In this document: positions 36,863 to 45,133 of the stretch, piece after piece | Numbering within the stretch: the first letter of the stretch is position 1 | Layout of the letters: each line of letters starts with the position of its first letter | Source of the DNA: Candidatus Zixiibacteriota bacterium | GTDB taxonomy: Bacteria; Zixibacteria; MSB-5A5; GN15; FEB-12 | Length of the DNA: 64,000 bases | Assembly (NCBI GenBank): GCA_040753875.1 | Contig: JBFMDV010000009.1 | Coordinates: 19,697-83,696 of the forward strand | Direction of reading: 5' to 3' | The notes under the pieces: generated by a model | Seen by the model: the letters and a program-made list of their open reading frames with translations, nothing else | Told to the model about the DNA's origin: nothing | Databases searched by the model: none | Made by a program: the position numbers and the translations under genes

Positions 36863-36891
36863 TTGACTTTTCAGGACTATTTGGGTAAAAT
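36863..36891 (+). promoter_or_regulatory. Promoter of the rpmF-fab operon
   Basis: TTGACT (36863-36868), a 17-bp spacer and TAAAAT (36886-36891). The -10 box ends only 8 nt before the ATG at 36900, so the mRNA is likely leaderless or has a leader of one or two nucleotides. Confidence 0.75.
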
Positions 36892-36899
36892 TAGCGGTT

Positions 36900-37424
36900 A
36901 TGATATTGGACCTAAGAGAATTCGATCAGTTTCCGGCGACGGCCGAAGTGGCGGCTCAAAAGGACGAATTTCAATCGTTCGCTCCCGAAGTGACGGCGGT
37001 TGACGATGTCCTGTTGCGGGTCACGATCCACAAGTCCGGTCAGGAATATATATGTCACGGGACAGTGCAGGCGCACGTCAAGATGGAGTGCAGCCGCTGC
37101 TTGCGCGAATTCTCGACTGAATTGAATATGCCGACCGAGTTTATCGTCCGATCGGATAGTCAGCCGGCGGAAACAATCAAGGGCGTGTTCGACGACCAGG
37201 ATTATGTCTATATGCACGGACAGAACTTGATGGCCGACCCGGGCGAAATCGTCCGTCAGGCGCTGGTTCTATCTCTCGACATGAAGCCGTTATGTGCGGC
37301 GGACTGCAAGGGGTTGTGCCCGCGTTGCGGCGCCAATCTGAATGATGGCGCCTGCAGTTGCCGCCTTGAGCGGATCGATGACCGCTGGAGCGCGTTGAAG
37401 AGTCTGCGAAACAATCATACATAG
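36900..37424 (+). CDS. DUF177 (YceD-like) protein
   Basis: A 174-residue protein of the DUF177 family, regularly encoded just before rpmF and implicated in 23S rRNA accumulation. The N-terminal part contains CSRCLREFST; the C-terminal motif CAADCKGLCPRCGANLND...CSC can bind zinc. The start codon ATG sits directly after a promoter, consistent with a leaderless mRNA. It is followed after 15 nt by the L32 gene. Confidence 0.88.
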   Translation: MILDLREFDQFPATAEVAAQKDEFQSFAPEVTAVDDVLLRVTIHKSGQEYICHGTVQAHVKMECSRCLREFSTELNMPTEFIVRSDSQPAETIKGVFDDQDYVYMHGQNLMADPGEIVRQALVLSLDMKPLCAADCKGLCPRCGANLNDGACSCRLERIDDRWSALKSLRNNHT

Positions 37425-37439
37425 AAAGAGGATACTCGG

Positions 37440-37622
37440 ATGCCCAACCCAAAACGACGACACTCGCGAACGCGCGGGCGGCTGCGCCGCACCGGCTGGA
37501 AGATAGCCGTGCCCAACGTGGGCGAGTGCTCCAACTGCCACCAATCGCGTCTGCCGCACCATATCTGCCCGCACTGCGGGTTCTATGACGGGCGCAAGGT
37601 GCTTGCCACCCGGGAAGTGTAG
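37440..37622 (+). CDS. rpmF: 50S ribosomal protein L32
   Basis: A 60-residue ribosomal protein beginning MPNPKRRHSRTRGRLRRT and containing the zinc-binding form of the fold: CSNC and CPHC. The zinc-less variant has lost these cysteines; here both pairs are intact. It starts the classical rpmF-plsX-fab cluster. Confidence 0.96.
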   Translation: MPNPKRRHSRTRGRLRRTGWKIAVPNVGECSNCHQSRLPHHICPHCGFYDGRKVLATREV

Positions 37623-37672
37623 TCTGGCGGTCACGCGACCGCGACATTGAGAAACGAAGACAAAAGGAACGA

Positions 37673-38773
37673 ATGACCGGAAACGGCCAGTACACGGTGG
37701 CGCTCGATGTCATGGGCGCGGACAAGGGCCCCGGCGACATTATTGATGGGGGCATAAGCGCCGCTCTCAAGCTGGGGGATCGAGTCAAAATCTGTCTGGT
37801 CGGTCACAAGGACAAAATGGACCAATACCTGGTCCACCATAAATCGCTTCCCGCGAATGTCTCCATACATCATGCCGAGTCCGAGGTGCCGATGCATATC
37901 GCGGCGACGGACGGTGTCAAATTGAAGGACAGTTCGATCTCGGTCGGACTCCGCATGGTGCAGCGCCGAGAGGCGGATGCCTTCGTGTCGCCGGGGAACA
38001 CCGGTGCCGTGATGGCGTCGTCACTCCTGACGCTCGGTCGGATTGAAGGTGTCAGCCGCCCGGCCATAACGGCGGCGTTCCCGACCAGCGAGGGACGCCC
38101 GGCGTTTGTTCTTGATGTGGGTGCCAATGCCGACTGCAAGCCGCAGCATCTTTCGCAGTTTGCGGTCATGGGTTCAGTGTATGCGCAGGCCGTGCTTCAT
38201 CTGGAAGCCCCCCGGGTGGGACTCATCTCCATCGGGGAAGAGCGCAGCAAAGGAAACGAATTGATATTCGCCGCCCAGGAACTCCTGAAACATTCCAAGA
38301 TCAACTTCGTGGGAAACATCGAAGGACGCGACATCATGGCGGGAACGGTCGATGTGGCGGTGACCGACGGTTTCACCGGAAATATCCTGCTGAAATTCGC
38401 CGAGTCGATCCAGCCGCTCATGATGAAAGCGATTAAGCGCCAGATTCAAACCAATATCTTTTCGCGCATGGGCGCGTACTTGATGCTGCCGTTCCTGAAA
38501 CGCATGAAGCGGGCGTTCGACTATGCCCAATACGGCGGCGCGCCGCTGCTGGGCGTCAACGGCATCGTGATCATCTGCCACGGTTCTTCGAACTCCATTG
38601 CGATCGGCAATGCCGTGCTCGCCGCGTACGAGATGGCGAATCGGGGCATCAAAGAACGGATTCACGACGAATTGATCACAAATCATTTTGGACGTACGAA
38701 TGGGTCACAAACTAAGCGCGCGGATAGCCGGGACGGGATCGTATACTCCGCCGCACCGGATGACCAACGCTGA
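37673..38773 (+). CDS. plsX: Phosphate acyltransferase PlsX
   Basis: A 366-residue protein converting acyl-ACP to acyl-phosphate, the first step of membrane lipid assembly in bacteria that use PlsY. Family motifs include ALDVMGADKGP at the N-terminus, VSPGNTGAVMA, ALDVGAN-type VLDVGANADCKP and FTGNILLKFAES. The C-terminal 24 codons overlap the fabH gene in another frame; this is a longer overlap (74 nt) than usual. Confidence 0.94.
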   Translation: MTGNGQYTVALDVMGADKGPGDIIDGGISAALKLGDRVKICLVGHKDKMDQYLVHHKSLPANVSIHHAESEVPMHIAATDGVKLKDSSISVGLRMVQRREADAFVSPGNTGAVMASSLLTLGRIEGVSRPAITAAFPTSEGRPAFVLDVGANADCKPQHLSQFAVMGSVYAQAVLHLEAPRVGLISIGEERSKGNELIFAAQELLKHSKINFVGNIEGRDIMAGTVDVAVTDGFTGNILLKFAESIQPLMMKAIKRQIQTNIFSRMGAYLMLPFLKRMKRAFDYAQYGGAPLLGVNGIVIICHGSSNSIAIGNAVLAAYEMANRGIKERIHDELITNHFGRTNGSQTKRADSRDGIVYSAAPDDQR

Positions 38774-39689
38774 TCTCGAAAAGTTAGTCGATACATCCGA
38801 CGATTGGATCGTCAGCCGCACCGGCATCAGGGAGCGACGGATCGCCGCCAACGGCACTGCCACATCCGACCTGGCCGTGGAGGCGTGCCGTCGGGCCATG
38901 GACATGGCCGGCGTTCGCAACGACGATATTGATCTGGTGATCAACGGCACGGTCACGCCGGATTACAAACTTCCGTCGACCGCCTGTGTGATACAGGAGA
39001 AAATGGGGCTGACCACCGCCGCGGCATTCGACATCGCGGCGGCATGCACCGGGTTCATCAACGGCCTTTCCGTGGCCAAGGCGTTTATCGAAACCGGCCA
39101 GTACCGGCGCATACTGGTGGTGGGTTCGGAGAAGCTGTCTTCGATCGTGAACTATACGGATCGCGCCACCTGTGTGTTATTTGGCGACGGCGCCGGTGCT
39201 GTGGTCGTGGAAGCCTCGGACTCGGATCGCGGGATCCTCTCGACCTACTTGAAGTCCGACGGCAGACTTCGCGAGTGGCTCTGGGTCGAAGTGGGCGGGA
39301 CCGCCCGGCCATATACGCCGGAGTACTTATGGAACGGCCGGGACAAGGTCCTTATGAATGGATCGGAAGTGTTCAAGGTGGCTGTGCGCGAGATGAAGAA
39401 GGCGGCGCTAAGGGTGATCGAAGATGCCCGGTTGACACCCGCCGACATTTCGTTGCTCGTGCCGCATCAGGCCAACCTGCGGATTATTGCTGCCTTGGCC
39501 AAACGGCTGCATATCGGCCATGAGCGGATGTTCTTGAATCTGGAAAAGTACGGCAATACCTCGGCGGCTTCCGTTCCGATCGCGCTCGACGAAGCCAACC
39601 GCCAGGGAAGGCTGAAACCGGGTGATCATGTGTTGATGGTGGCGTTCGGCGGCGGGCTTATCTGGGGCGCCGCACTGGTGAGATGGTGA
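38700..39689 (+). CDS. fabH: Beta-ketoacyl-ACP synthase III
   Basis: The start at the ATG at 38700 gives 329 residues. The catalytic triad is C116 (AAACTGFI), H256 (PHQAN) and N286 (KYGNTSA). It condenses acetyl-CoA or a branched acyl-CoA with malonyl-ACP to start fatty acid synthesis. A TTG four codons upstream is less likely. Confidence 0.96.
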   Translation: MGHKLSARIAGTGSYTPPHRMTNADLEKLVDTSDDWIVSRTGIRERRIAANGTATSDLAVEACRRAMDMAGVRNDDIDLVINGTVTPDYKLPSTACVIQEKMGLTTAAAFDIAAACTGFINGLSVAKAFIETGQYRRILVVGSEKLSSIVNYTDRATCVLFGDGAGAVVVEASDSDRGILSTYLKSDGRLREWLWVEVGGTARPYTPEYLWNGRDKVLMNGSEVFKVAVREMKKAALRVIEDARLTPADISLLVPHQANLRIIAALAKRLHIGHERMFLNLEKYGNTSAASVPIALDEANRQGRLKPGDHVLMVAFGGGLIWGAALVRW

Positions 39690-39696
39690 GGAACAT

Positions 39697-40632
39697 GTGA
39701 ATAACACAGCATTGTTTTTTCCGGGGCAGGCATCCCAATACGTTGGCATGGGCAAAGATCTTCACGACTATTCGGCCGATGTTCGGCTGTTGTACGAGAT
39801 GGCATCAGATGAGATGGGGATTGACATAGCACGGCTGTCTTTCGAGGGACCAGCCGAGGAGCTGAAACGAACCGCCAACACGCAGCCGGCCATCTTGCTT
39901 CATTCGCTCGCGGTGCTGACCATCCTGCGTGAGGAGCTCCCGTCTTTTAGCTTTGCCGCCGGACATTCGCTCGGTGAATATGGTGCCCTGGCAGCGGCCG
40001 GAGCGCTCAGTAATGAAAACGCGGTTCGGGCAGTCATCAAGCGCGCGGCGTTGATGGAACAAGCCTGCATACAGAACCCGGGCACAATGGCTGCCATTAT
40101 CGGTCTTGGCAATGAGCAAGTGGAAGAGGTGTGCAGGAAAGCCTCCATGTCAGGAATCGTCGTTGCCGCAAATTACAACGCGGCGAGTCAGGTTGTGATA
40201 TCGGGCACCAACGCCGGGGTTGAGGCAGGCATAGCGTTCGCAAAAGAGGCTGGCGCCAAACGGGCGCTCAAGCTCGAAGTAGGCGGTGCGTTTCACTCGC
40301 CACTTATGCAGCCGGCCGTAGAATCGCTTGCCGCTTATCTTGAGGGGCTGAAGATCGATCAGGCGGTCCGCCCGGTCATAGCGAATGTCACGGGCCGGCC
40401 GGTCTCAGAACCCACCGAAATTCGGCAACTCCTGTCTCAGCAGGTCACAGCTCCCGTTCGCTGGGCACAGACCATGTCGTATCTCGCCGGAACGGGCGTC
40501 CGGAGCGTTATCGAAATCGGCCCTGGCAAGGTGCTGGCCGGTATGGCCCGGCGCGAAATGAATCTCGAACAGACCATCAATCTTGACACGCTGGCCGATG
40601 TCAAGGCGTTCACCTCGGTCGGCTCACGATAA
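39697..40632 (+). CDS. fabD: Malonyl-CoA:ACP transacylase
   Basis: A 311-residue enzyme read from a GTG with GAGGA upstream. The nucleophile S91 is in GHSLGEY, with FPGQASQYVGMG at the start and GAFHSPLM containing the catalytic His. It supplies malonyl-ACP to the elongation cycle. Confidence 0.96.
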   Translation: MNNTALFFPGQASQYVGMGKDLHDYSADVRLLYEMASDEMGIDIARLSFEGPAEELKRTANTQPAILLHSLAVLTILREELPSFSFAAGHSLGEYGALAAAGALSNENAVRAVIKRAALMEQACIQNPGTMAAIIGLGNEQVEEVCRKASMSGIVVAANYNAASQVVISGTNAGVEAGIAFAKEAGAKRALKLEVGGAFHSPLMQPAVESLAAYLEGLKIDQAVRPVIANVTGRPVSEPTEIRQLLSQQVTAPVRWAQTMSYLAGTGVRSVIEIGPGKVLAGMARREMNLEQTINLDTLADVKAFTSVGSR

Positions 40633-40640
40633 GGAAGCGT

Positions 40641-41372
40641 ATGGATTTTTCGGGAAAAACGGCACTGGTAACCGGATCGGCGCGCGGTATTGGCCGCGAG
40701 ATTGCCGAGCAGTTCCTTCGACATGGCGCTCAAGTTGTCATTTGCGACATAGACCAGGCGTCGGTGGATGCCGCGCTGGCCCAGATGGGTTCTTCGGTGT
40801 TCGGTGTGAAGGCCGATGTCACCATCGCAGCCGATGTGGAAGCGATGTTCGAACAGGCTATGACCAGATTCGGCAGAGTGGATATCGTGGTCAATAATGC
40901 CGGGATCACCCGCGACACGCTCATGATCCGGATGGATGAAAAGGACTGGGACCTGGTGCTTGACATCAATCTGAAAGGGGCGTTTCTTGTCTCCAAGGCG
41001 GCCAGCCGCATCATGATGAAGCAGCGGTATGGGCGCATTATTAATATCAGTTCGGTGATCGGCTTGGTCGGCAACGCCGGGCAGGCCAATTATGCGGCAT
41101 CGAAAGCAGGTCTGATCGGGCTGACCAAGTCGGCGGCTCGCGAGTTGGCGAGCCGGGGCATCACGGTGAATGCCGTTGCTCCCGGGTTCATTGAAACCGA
41201 AATGACCAAGAAGTTACCCGAAGCGGCGCGTGCAGCGTTGTTGCAGCAAGTGGTGGTGGGACGCCCGGGGCTGCCGTCTGATGTCGCCGCGACGGTTCTG
41301 TTTTTCGCCTCCGATGAGGCGGCATACGTCACCGGCCAGGTATTGGCGGTTGACGGCGGCTTGGCAATGTAG
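40641..41372 (+). CDS. fabG: 3-oxoacyl-ACP reductase
   Basis: A 243-residue SDR enzyme: NADPH-binding TGSARGIG, NNAGITRD, and the catalytic Ser, Tyr and Lys in INISSVIG and YAASKAG. It reduces the beta-keto group in elongation and sits 8 nt after fabD. Confidence 0.96.
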   Translation: MDFSGKTALVTGSARGIGREIAEQFLRHGAQVVICDIDQASVDAALAQMGSSVFGVKADVTIAADVEAMFEQAMTRFGRVDIVVNNAGITRDTLMIRMDEKDWDLVLDINLKGAFLVSKAASRIMMKQRYGRIINISSVIGLVGNAGQANYAASKAGLIGLTKSAARELASRGITVNAVAPGFIETEMTKKLPEAARAALLQQVVVGRPGLPSDVAATVLFFASDEAAYVTGQVLAVDGGLAM

Positions 41373-41404
41373 ACTAACAACAATATACGCAAAGGAGACA
41401 GTTC

Positions 41405-41656
41405 ATGCCTTCAGTCGAAGAAAAAGTCAAGGAAATCATAGTCGAGCAGCTCGGTGTCGAAGCCGGTCAGGTGACGGAAAGCGCCAAGTTCGTGGAAGAC
41501 CTTGGAGCCGATTCGCTTGATACCGTGGAGCTGGTGATGGCGCTCGAAGAGGAGTTCTCTCTGGAGATCCCGGACGAGGACGCCGAGAAGATCCAGTCGG
41601 TCGGTGACGCCATCAGTTACATCAAAGAAAACACCAAGAAGGCCGGCGCCAACTGA
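41405..41656 (+). CDS. acpP: Acyl carrier protein
   Basis: An acidic 83-residue four-helix protein. The phosphopantetheine attachment site S37 lies in [27 protein letters not shown] lies upstream of the ATG. A strong GC-rich hairpin covers the stop codon. Confidence 0.97.
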   Translation: MPSVEEKVKEIIVEQLGVEAGQVTESAKFVEDLGADSLDTVELVMALEEEFSLEIPDEDAEKIQSVGDAISYIKENTKKAGAN

Positions 41657-41664
41657 GCGCCGGC
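41642..41664 (+). other. Strong hairpin over the acpP stop codon
   Basis: GCCGGCGC (41642-41649) and GCGCCGGC (41657-41664) form an 8-bp all-GC stem with the loop CAACTGA, which contains part of the stop codon. There is no U-tract, so it could protect the acpP 3-prime end or partly stall RNA polymerase, giving more acpP than fabF mRNA. Confidence 0.5.
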
Positions 41665-41693
41665 GCCGCTGCGATACGCAGGCGCGTGCATAT

Positions 41694-42941
41694 ATGAAGG
41701 TGAGAACGGTCGTGACTGGCTTTGGCGCGGTAACCCCGTTGGGTAACACTGTTGAGACTCTGTGGGAGAATCTGCTTGCCGGTAGGTCCGGCGTGGCGCG
41801 GGTCACCCGGTTCAATGTCGACGACTACCCCACGCAGATAGCCGCCGAGGTCAAGGGATTCGACGCTTCACCGTACATTGAAAAGAAAGAGCTGCGACGC
41901 ATGGACCTGGCCGAGCAGTACGCCATCGTGGCCAGCGAAATGGCGGTCAAGCATGCCGGTCTGGATCTGAAATCGCTCGATCTGGATCGCTGCGGCGTGG
42001 TGATCGGTTCCGGCATTGGCGGCATTTCCACCTTCGAGCAGCAGCACAGCACGCTGGTGACCTCGGGACCAGGTCGTGTCTCGCCATTCTTCATTCCCAT
42101 GATGATCATCGACATGTGCGCCGGATTGGTCTCGATGCGGTTCGGTTTCCGGGGTGCCAATTATGCCACGGTTTCCGCCTGCGCTTCCTCAGCCCATGCC
42201 ATTGCCGATGCCTACCGTATCGTGCAGCGGGGAGAGGCGGACGTCATGATCGCCGGCGGTGCCGAGGCGACCATTACCCCAACCTCTATGGCGGGATTCT
42301 GCCAGGCGCGGGCGATGTCCACGCGCAACGACGAGCCGGAGAAAGCGTCACGGCCTTTTGACAAAGGAAGAGACGGCTTTGTCATGGGTGAGGGCTCGGC
42401 TATCATCATCCTGGAATCGCATGAGCATGCGGTGAAACGAGGATCCCATATTTTTGGCGAGATTCTGGGCGCGGGCATGACGGCTGATGCGTACCACATG
42501 ACAGCACCGCACCCGGAAGGGCATGGGGCAAGGCGCGCCATGCAGGCGGCACTCGTCGATGCCGGCCTGAAAGCGGATCAGATTGACTATATCAATACAC
42601 ACGGCACGGCAACCGACCTTGGCGATATCGCCGAGACCAAGGCGATCAAGGCGGTGCTCGGTGAGCATGCCTACAAGATACCGTGCAATTCCACCAAGTC
42701 GCTCACCGGCCATCTGCTGGGCGCGGCAGGGGCGATGGAGTTCATCACCGTGTTGAAGTCGATCGAACACGAGTTGGTACATCCGACCATCAATCTCGAC
42801 GAGCCGGATCCGGAGTGCGATCTGGACTACGTGCCGCATGTCAAGCGGACTTGGCCGGTGACCTACGCAATGTCCAACTCTTTTGGTTTCGGGGGCCATA
42901 ACGTCACGCTTCTGGCGGGCAAGGTCAACGGACGAATGTAA
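41694..42941 (+). CDS. fabF: Beta-ketoacyl-ACP synthase II
   Basis: The start is the ATG at 41694 (MKVRTVVTGFGAVTPLG), giving 415 residues. The active-site Cys is C163 (SACASSAHA); the two His are in INTHGTAT and NSTKSLTGHLLGAAG. It elongates fatty acyl-ACPs. Its upstream frame is open through acpP but does not code. Confidence 0.96.
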   Translation: MKVRTVVTGFGAVTPLGNTVETLWENLLAGRSGVARVTRFNVDDYPTQIAAEVKGFDASPYIEKKELRRMDLAEQYAIVASEMAVKHAGLDLKSLDLDRCGVVIGSGIGGISTFEQQHSTLVTSGPGRVSPFFIPMMIIDMCAGLVSMRFGFRGANYATVSACASSAHAIADAYRIVQRGEADVMIAGGAEATITPTSMAGFCQARAMSTRNDEPEKASRPFDKGRDGFVMGEGSAIIILESHEHAVKRGSHIFGEILGAGMTADAYHMTAPHPEGHGARRAMQAALVDAGLKADQIDYINTHGTATDLGDIAETKAIKAVLGEHAYKIPCNSTKSLTGHLLGAAGAMEFITVLKSIEHELVHPTINLDEPDPECDLDYVPHVKRTWPVTYAMSNSFGFGGHNVTLLAGKVNGRM

Positions 42942-42949
42942 GCCACCGG

Positions 42950-43699
42950 ATGAAACTCTGGCAGACTCTCAAAGAACTGTGGGGAGAGTTACACGACGCC
43001 GATACTGCGCGCCTGGAGGACCTTCAGGAGATCATTGGGTATCATTTCCGGGATGTGCGTACGCTACAGCTTGGTCTGACACATCGTTCATATTCACGTT
43101 CCAACGGCCAGATAATTCCTTCGAATGAACGGCTGGAATTCCTCGGCGATTCTGTACTGGGCCTCGTGATCGCGGCACGGCTTTACGACGATTACCCCGA
43201 CGAAGGAGAAGGGAACCTCACCAAGACCAAAGCGCTCCTGGTCAACGAGACCACTCTGGCCGGGATTGGCCGGAAGCTGAGGATCAACGTCTATATTCGC
43301 CTTTCACCGGAAGAGGAGCGGGCGGGCGGGCGGGAGCGCCCATCCATTATCTCCGATGCGTTCGAATCGATCATCGGGGCCGTCTTTCTTGACGGCGGCC
43401 TGGAGCCGGCGCGCGATGTAGTGCTTCGGCTTATCTACACCCACAAGGATCACGTGGTGGCTGATTCCTCGCAACGGAACTACAAGGGGGAGCTGCTGGA
43501 GTTGATTCAATCCCGGGGGAATGGTGCGCCGCGCTACGACGTGGTCTCGGAGGTCGGGCCGGACCATGACAAGGTGTTCCATGTGGTGGTGACTATCGGT
43601 GGCGAAGAAGCAGGCAAAGGGAGCGGCTCGTCAAAAAAAGAAGCGGAGCAGCGCGCCGCCTGCCAGGCGCTGGAATATCTCGAAGGACGCCCATCCTGA
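42950..43699 (+). CDS. rnc: Ribonuclease III
   Basis: A 249-residue double-strand RNA endonuclease. The catalytic domain signature is NERLEFLGDSVLGLVIA with the acidic metal ligands, plus SDAFESIIGAVFLDGG. The C-terminal dsRNA-binding domain is at about 180-245 (NYKGELLELIQSRG...GSSKKEAEQRAACQALEYL). The gene order fabF-rnc is common in bacteria. Confidence 0.95.
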   Translation: MKLWQTLKELWGELHDADTARLEDLQEIIGYHFRDVRTLQLGLTHRSYSRSNGQIIPSNERLEFLGDSVLGLVIAARLYDDYPDEGEGNLTKTKALLVNETTLAGIGRKLRINVYIRLSPEEERAGGRERPSIISDAFESIIGAVFLDGGLEPARDVVLRLIYTHKDHVVADSSQRNYKGELLELIQSRGNGAPRYDVVSEVGPDHDKVFHVVVTIGGEEAGKGSGSSKKEAEQRAACQALEYLEGRPS

Positions 43700-43781
43700 T
43701 CGCAGGGGCAATAGCCGCAAACTCTCCACATACTCACAGCATTACACATATCATCAGGCATTTCCCGTCGCTCCCTCTGAC

Positions 43782-43810
43782 TTGACTTTGTGGGTACGGT
43801 TGGTCATATT
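43782..43810 (+). promoter_or_regulatory. Promoter of etfB
   Basis: TTGACT (43782-43787), a 17-bp spacer and CATATT (43805-43810). It leaves a leader of about 35 nt before the ATG at 43853. Confidence 0.6.
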
Positions 43811-43852
43811 AGCTGCCATTAAACGAGTACCGAACTGTCGCTGGAGCGCGCC

Positions 43853-44638
43853 ATGAACATAGTCGTCTTGATAAAGCAGGTGCCGGAGATTGCACTTATC
43901 AAAGTTGATGAAGCGGCCAATCAGGTAGTGTTGCCGGCCGGGCCTGGGATTGTCAATCCATTTGATGAATATGCGGTCGAAGAGGGGCTTCGACTGAAAG
44001 AGAAGCATGGCGGCACCTGTGTTGTCATGTCGGTCGGGACGGAGCGGACCGAATCGGCGCTGCGCGATTGTCTCGCGCTCGGTGTCGACGACGCCTATCT
44101 GCTTTCCGACGAGCTTTTCGCTGGTTCCGACCCACAAGGTATCGGCCGAATCCTGGCGGCCGGGCTGAAAAAACTGGGGACATTCGACCTGATACTGGCC
44201 GGCAAACAGGCGATCGATTCCGATTCCGCCCAGGTGCCGGCAGCCGTGGCGGCACATCTGGATATCCCGCAGTCGCTGTTTGTGAAGAAATTCGAATCGG
44301 TCGCGTCCGATAAAGTGACGGTGTTTCGCACGACCGAAGACGGGTACGATGTTGTGGAGGTCATGCTTCCCGCCGTGGTCTCGGTGGTGAAAGAGATAAA
44401 CGAGCCCAGGCTGCCATCGTTGAAAGGCAAAATGGCCGCCAAGAAGAAGACCATCATCAAGTGGTCGGCCTCGGAACTCGGGTTGAACGGCGAAGGTATC
44501 GGCGTCAATTCCGGCACGAAGACACTGAAAGTCTCTCCCCCGCCGCCACGGACCAAAGGAGAGATGATAACCGGCGGGTCGCCCGAAGAGATCGCCGAAA
44601 ACCTGTTCAAGAAACTTCGAGAGAATCAGATCATCTGA
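43853..44638 (+). CDS. etfB: Electron transfer flavoprotein beta subunit
   Basis: A 261-residue protein beginning MNIVVLIKQVPE, with AMP/NAD-domain features (GPGIVNPFDEYAVEEGLRL, VMSVG, DLILAGKQAIDSDSAQVP) typical of EtfB, the AMP-holding subunit. It normally pairs with EtfA, which carries FAD, to shuttle electrons from acyl-CoA dehydrogenases. Here no etfA follows; a terminator comes directly after the stop. The alpha subunit must be elsewhere in the genome or beyond this window. Confidence 0.9.
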   Translation: MNIVVLIKQVPEIALIKVDEAANQVVLPAGPGIVNPFDEYAVEEGLRLKEKHGGTCVVMSVGTERTESALRDCLALGVDDAYLLSDELFAGSDPQGIGRILAAGLKKLGTFDLILAGKQAIDSDSAQVPAAVAAHLDIPQSLFVKKFESVASDKVTVFRTTEDGYDVVEVMLPAVVSVVKEINEPRLPSLKGKMAAKKKTIIKWSASELGLNGEGIGVNSGTKTLKVSPPPPRTKGEMITGGSPEEIAENLFKKLRENQII

Positions 44639-44644
44639 GCACAG

Positions 44645-44669
44645 AGGCCGCCCCCAGGCGGCCTTTCTC
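44645..44669 (+). terminator. Rho-independent terminator of etfB
   Basis: AGGCCGCC/GGCGGCCT, an 8-bp stem with a 4-nt loop, is followed by TTCTC. Confidence 0.75.
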
Positions 44670-44683
44670 ATAGCTGTCGCTCG

Positions 44684-45049
44684 ATGCGCATATACAGGTT
44701 GGACAGTACCGCAGAAATAGTCGCCGGTGACGGCACGCGTTTGCGTGAACTGCTACATCCGGGGCGCAGGTACCCGTTCTCCGGCCGATATTCGCTGGCA
44801 CATGCGGTACTCCCAAGCGGCCAACGATCACGGAAGCACCGGTTGACCGGTGACGAAGTCTATGTAATTCTCCAGGGTGAGGGGATTCTGCATGTCGATA
44901 ATGAGTCGTCGCCGGTGTCACCGATGGACGTGATTGAGATTCCGCCGGGCTCCATCCAATGGCTTGAGAACACGGGTGCATGTGAGTTGGCCTTTCTCTG
45001 TATTGTCGATCCAGCGTGGCAGGTACACGACGAAAAGATCCTGGAATAG
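44684..45049 (+). CDS. Small cupin protein
   Basis: A 121-residue single-domain cupin. Cupin motif 1 is around HRLTGDEVYVILQGEGILHVD (about 47-67) and motif 2 around DVIEIPPGSIQWLENTGACEL (about 77-97). The metal-binding histidines are reduced: one His precedes the motif and motif 2 has Gln-Trp instead of His. It could be a sugar-nucleotide isomerase-like or sensory cupin. No partner is evident. The next gene begins directly after its stop with its own promoter. Confidence 0.7.
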   Translation: MRIYRLDSTAEIVAGDGTRLRELLHPGRRYPFSGRYSLAHAVLPSGQRSRKHRLTGDEVYVILQGEGILHVDNESSPVSPMDVIEIPPGSIQWLENTGACELAFLCIVDPAWQVHDEKILE

Positions 45050-45098
45050 TTGTCCGGCGTTTTCACCAGATACCCCCTGACCGACACGTATTTCAACT

Positions 45099-45128
45099 TT
45101 GACACGCCAATTTGTGTGTTTCTATATT
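45099..45128 (+). promoter_or_regulatory. Promoter for the large secreted protein gene
   Basis: TTGACA (45099-45104), an 18-bp spacer and TATATT (45123-45128). The -10 box ends 5 nt before the ATG at 45134, which fits a leaderless mRNA. Confidence 0.65.
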
Positions 45129-45133
45129 CCGAC

